Source of the DNA: JAVBMU01 sp031552185
Lineage (GTDB): Bacteria; Actinomycetota; Actinomycetes; Actinomycetales; Cellulomonadaceae
NCBI GenBank assembly: GCA_031552185.1
Contig: JAVBMU010000068.1
Location: forward strand, 1 to 15,428
Reading direction: 5' to 3'
DNA length: 15,428 nucleotides
The translations under genes and the position numbers were made by a program. A model generated the notes under the pieces. That model was not told the origin of the DNA and did no database searches. It saw only the letters and a program-made list of their open reading frames with translations. Positions 14,082 to 15,428 of this stretch are shown in pieces; the first letter of the stretch is position 1, and each line of letters begins with the position of its first letter.

Positions 14082-14412
14082 TCTCGAAGTGATGCTGCCC
14101 GCGCTCGATCGCGCCGGACGCCGCCACGCCGATACCCAGAGTCTGTGCGAGCGCATCGTCACGCTGTGGGAGGAAGCGGTGGTCCCACAAGGCTGCATGG
14201 GCAAGCTCGGCGAATCCGAGCAAGTCGAGGCCGAGTTGCGCGGCGTGCACGAGGAGAGCGGCCCGGTGATCGAGAAGCTGGCCGACCTGAGCGGGGATTT
14301 TTCGGACCGATTGGGCTCCGTTCGGGACGGCTACCTGAGCGTTGAGGACGACCTCGTGCGGCACTTCCAGTCGGCGGAGTCGGTGGTTGAGACCATGGGG
14401 GGCGCGCGGTGA
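14074..14412 (+). CDS. Small helical protein, possible type VII secretion (WXG100-like) partner
   Basis: A 112-residue protein that appears as two helices with a turn near residues 37-46 (VPQGCMGKLG), the size and shape of WXG100/ESX proteins. A WxG motif is absent; a lone W32 lies before the turn. In the second half Y87-L-S-V-E91 fits the general YxxxD/E secretion motif, though it sits well before the C-terminus. The GTG at 14074 has GGAGGTGA six bases upstream and overlaps the YbaB-like stop; its own stop overlaps the next gene as GTGA. The likely role is partner or chaperone of the following protein. I do not recognise a specific family, and the secretion link is inference. Confidence 0.72.
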   Translation: MRDLEVMLPALDRAGRRHADTQSLCERIVTLWEEAVVPQGCMGKLGESEQVEAELRGVHEESGPVIEKLADLSGDFSDRLGSVRDGYLSVEDDLVRHFQSAESVVETMGGAR

Positions 14413-15263
14413 GCGTCAGCGCTGTCGTCTCGATCTGGGACAAGATCGAGGACTGGCTCTCGCCGCTGTCGAGCGCGGTCGATGCAATCCTGCGGCCGGT
14501 CGTCAGTCCGATCGTGGACCTCGCCGACCCCATCCTGGGTGATTCGGATGCGACGGCGAAGGCGGCGGTCGCCTCCCGAGACCTGGCCGCGGCGCTCGAG
14601 GAACTCGCCACCGAGCACGAGTCTGCCGGCCGGGGAACCGCGACGGATTGGATGGGGGACGGGGCGGAGAAATACCGCGCGCACATTGCGGAAGTGGCCG
14701 CCGGGCTCCGCGAGCTTGCTGCGGCATTCGACGATACGGCCGACCAACTCGAGGACGCCACTGCGTGCATCGAGGAAGCCGTCGCGATGGTCGAGACGAT
14801 TGTGCGGGAACTCATCGAGGCAGTGGCGCTCACGCTGCTCGCCTCCGCGGCACTCTCCGTGGTCACAGCGGGCGTGTCAGCGGCTGCGGGCGCCGCTGCG
14901 GCGTCCGTCGAGGCGGGTATCGCGTCGGCCAGAATCGCCGCTCTGGTGACCCGCATCGCAGCCTGGCTGAAGAAGATCGCGGACTTCTTGGTGATCGTCA
15001 ATAGCGCAAAGATCGCCGGCAGTCCCAAGCTTCACCTCATCGCGAAGATCGTGCTCAAGGGGGCGCTCAAGCCCGGCGTCAGCACTCTCACGGGCCTCAC
15101 GGGCGACCCTTTCGGGGAATCGTTGGAGGTGGTCCGTGACGCCGCCGCCCGGCGAGTCGACGACTATCTGGAAACCTACCCTCGGCCGGCCCCCGTGGAG
15201 ACGCTCGAACGTGTCATCGAAGAGGCGGACGAGCGTCTTCCGGCCTTTCCGGGCTTGGACTGA
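14409..15263 (+). CDS. WxG protein with hydrophobic segment, ESX/type VII-like
   Basis: A 284-residue protein. Residues 45-130 form a helical hairpin with W81-M-G83 at the turn (TDWMGDGAEKYRAHI), a good WXG100-type signature. A long hydrophobic, Ala-rich segment (about 134-171) could cross or insert into a membrane. A second amphipathic part, RIAALVTRIAAWLKKIADFLVIV (about 175-197), follows. The C-terminal 85 residues (200-284) are mixed, with acidic helices at the end (TLERVIEEADERLP), and match no toxin fold I know. The GTG start overlaps the upstream stop as GTGA. The arrangement YbaB-like, small helical, WxG plus hydrophobic region is common in actinobacterial ESX-linked accessory cassettes. 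No ESX core genes are in the window, so secretion is unproven. It is the last gene before the contig edge. Confidence 0.75.
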   Translation: MSVSAVVSIWDKIEDWLSPLSSAVDAILRPVVSPIVDLADPILGDSDATAKAAVASRDLAAALEELATEHESAGRGTATDWMGDGAEKYRAHIAEVAAGLRELAAAFDDTADQLEDATACIEEAVAMVETIVRELIEAVALTLLASAALSVVTAGVSAAAGAAAASVEAGIASARIAALVTRIAAWLKKIADFLVIVNSAKIAGSPKLHLIAKIVLKGALKPGVSTLTGLTGDPFGESLEVVRDAAARRVDDYLETYPRPAPVETLERVIEEADERLPAFPGLD

Positions 15264-15292
15264 GCCCGGTCCGCAACGGAACGCAGGCAACG

Positions 15293-15310
15293 GCCGCGGG
15301 CGCCCGCGGC
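15293..15310 (+). terminator. Possible terminator hairpin after the plus-strand operon
   Basis: GCCGCGGGCGCCCGCGGC is a perfect 18-base palindrome 29 bases after the stop at 15263. It would make a stable stem but has no T-run after it, and a palindrome with no loop can be chance in GC-rich DNA. The sequence quality just downstream is doubtful. Confidence 0.35.
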
Positions 15311-15428
15311 GCGGGAGCCGCCCGGGGGTGAAACCGCACGGGGGGGAAGCACCCCCCCGGGCCGGGGACAAGGGAGACCGGTGTTAGGTACAGGGGGAGG
15401 AGGACGGCGAACAAAACCCGGGGGGGGG
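15311..15428. other. G-rich contig edge, probably low-quality sequence
   Basis: No gene is seen. G-runs grow in number and length toward the end, finishing in a run of nine G. A seven-G run at 15340-15346 faces a seven-C run at 15352-15358. Codon structure and normal base balance are lost. This looks like the degraded end of an assembled contig more than biological sequence. Confidence 0.6.

Noticed and set aside
15340..15358. Seven-G / seven-C hairpin as a real terminator
   Set aside because: It falls in the suspected low-quality poly-G edge and lacks a T-run.

Overview
The window looks like high-GC actinomycete (Actinomycetota) chromosomal DNA. The composition is strongly G+C rich, GTG starts are common, start and stop codons overlap tightly, and it carries the pknG-glnH-glnX kinase/sensor set known from mycobacteria, corynebacteria and their relatives. 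I would not name a genus from this sequence.

Layout. Positions 1-12784, minus strand: one long run of ten genes read right to left. In transcription order they are a TelA-family protein, a small protein with a Pro-rich tail (possibly XpaC-like), a CbbX/SpoVK-type AAA+ ATPase, the membrane sensor GlnX, the lipoprotein binding protein GlnH, an uncharacterised helical protein, the kinase PknG, a PP2C phosphatase with two zinc ribbons, a VWA (TerY-like) protein, and the start of a zinc-ribbon protein that runs off the left edge and is probably an FHA protein. Seven of the nine junctions overlap by 4-5 bases (ATGA, GTGA, TGATG) or by 16 bases. The other two gaps are 18 and 20 bases. A candidate promoter and an exact DnaA-box sequence lie upstream of the first gene (12785-13001). 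Positions 13002-13502, minus strand: a flavodoxin-domain protein. Positions 13671-15263, plus strand: three overlapping genes (YbaB/EbfC-like, a small helical protein, and a WxG protein with a hydrophobic segment) that resemble a type VII-secretion-linked cassette. Positions 15264-15428: non-coding, increasingly G-rich, and probably a degraded contig edge.

How the genes may work together. In mycobacteria, GlnH binds aspartate/glutamate outside the membrane, GlnX carries the signal across, and PknG phosphorylates the FHA protein GarA to control glutamate metabolism. Here that sensor is embedded in a wider operon that also encodes a matching phosphatase, a VWA protein, a probable FHA protein, an AAA+ ATPase and a TelA protein. 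The VWA + PP2C + kinase set recalls the TerY-P triad of tellurite/stress systems. The kinase, phosphatase and left-edge protein share a similar N-terminal zinc ribbon, which suggests a common docking or assembly surface. The 373-residue protein between GlnH and PknG has no function I recognise and is a reasonable candidate link between sensor and kinase. The combined model is inference. The family assignments of PknG, GlnH, PP2C, VWA, AAA+ and TelA rest on clear motifs.
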